Shown: positions 5,174 to 5,393 of the stretch, piece by piece
Layout of the letters: each line of letters starts with the position of its first letter
Numbering within the stretch: position 1 is the first letter of the stretch
NCBI GenBank assembly: GCA_011375275.1
Contig: DRLW01000403.1
Location: forward strand, 1 to 5,393
Reading direction: 5' to 3'
Source of the DNA: Bacteroidota bacterium
GTDB lineage: Bacteria; Zhuqueibacterota; Zhuqueibacteria; Zhuqueibacterales; Geothermadaptataceae
Length of the DNA: 5,393 nucleotides
Notes under the pieces: generated by a model
Told to the model about the DNA's origin: nothing
Databases searched by the model: none
Seen by the model: only the letters and a program-made list of their open reading frames with translations
Program-made: the position numbers and the translations under genes

Positions 5174-5213
5174 CCCCCGGGGGTATTCAGTTGATCCTGA
5201 GGCTCTTCCTCAG
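5174..5213. repeat. Palindrome and short hairpin after the terminator
   Basis: CCCCCGGGGG (5174-5183) is a perfect 10-bp palindrome. Just beyond it CTGAGG (5197-5202) pairs with CCTCAG (5208-5213) around CTCTT. Neither is followed by a T-run. They are within 60 bases of the strong terminator and may be remnants of a repeat. Confidence 0.4.
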
Positions 5214-5337
5214 ATTGTGTGGGTTGGGGAATTGTCGTTTTGCAAATCGGGTCGGTGTTGATGGTTGTAAAAATGATATTTGTCCCCGGCCCATTTTGGG
5301 GGTTATTGGCGATAGAATTCCGGATGCGACCCGCGGT

Positions 5338-5365
5338 GTAGGGGCGACCGGCGGGTCGCCCCTAC
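5338..5365. repeat. Hairpin repeat with 12-bp perfect stem (GTAGGGGCGACC type)
   Basis: GTAGGGGCGACC (5338-5349) pairs perfectly with GGTCGCCCCTAC (5354-5365) around a GGCG loop. From memory, hairpins of this sequence type are dispersed in many bacterial genomes. A 9-bp inverted repeat, GTTGATGGT (5257-5265) with ACCATCAAC (5370-5378), brackets it and may mark the borders of a small mobile unit. The element runs close to the window edge, so its full extent is unknown. Confidence 0.7.
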
Positions 5366-5393
5366 GGTCACCATCAACCATATTGACGTTGCC

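Noticed and set aside
5187..5381. A 64-codon minus-strand open frame at the right edge
   Set aside because: It is translated from the GTAGGGGCGACC hairpin repeat and its bracket, with no protein-like features.

Overview
This is a chromosomal-looking bacterial window with five protein genes. Four lie on the minus strand and one on the plus strand, and wide gaps between them hold hairpin-forming repeats. By eye the base composition is moderately GC-rich. The minus-strand peptidase has an export signal and the promoters resemble sigma-70 sites, so a Gram-negative bacterium is likely. I cannot place the phylum from the sequence: all five protein families are widely spread, and the dispersed repeats resemble types seen in several phyla.

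Layout from left to right. Positions 1-650 (minus) hold the N-terminal 216 residues of an exported M14 zinc carboxypeptidase. It appears to start at TTG and its C-terminus lies outside the window. Positions 651-1185 are a gene-free stretch with a candidate peptidase promoter and two copies of a repeat of about 125 bp, each carrying two perfect hairpins. Positions 1186-2590 (minus) are a two-gene operon: a short-chain-dehydrogenase type L-threonine 3-dehydrogenase, then an ArsN2-like GNAT acetyltransferase whose start lies inside the end of the dehydrogenase gene. Positions 2591-3211 hold the operon's candidate promoter, an inverted pair of ATTCCGG hairpins and a short CGCAAAG-type repeat. Positions 3212-3943 (minus) encode a ZIP-family metal transporter. 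Positions 3944-4410 are a divergent regulatory region with a good ZIP promoter and a palindrome next to a candidate promoter for the next gene. Positions 4411-5112 (plus) encode a seven-helix BI-1/YccA-family membrane protein, followed by a strong intrinsic terminator. The right edge carries another hairpin repeat with a 12-bp stem.

The genes do not form one pathway. Threonine dehydrogenase would start threonine breakdown, but its usual partner kbl is not next to it. The ZIP transporter and the BI-1 protein share a divergent intergenic region and both concern membrane ion or stress handling; any shared control is inference. I found no convincing undescribed multi-gene system. The points most worth a second look are the intergenic space filled by at least four different repeat types, the altered metal-site residues in the ZIP protein, and the loss of one of the paired aspartates expected in the BI-1 protein.
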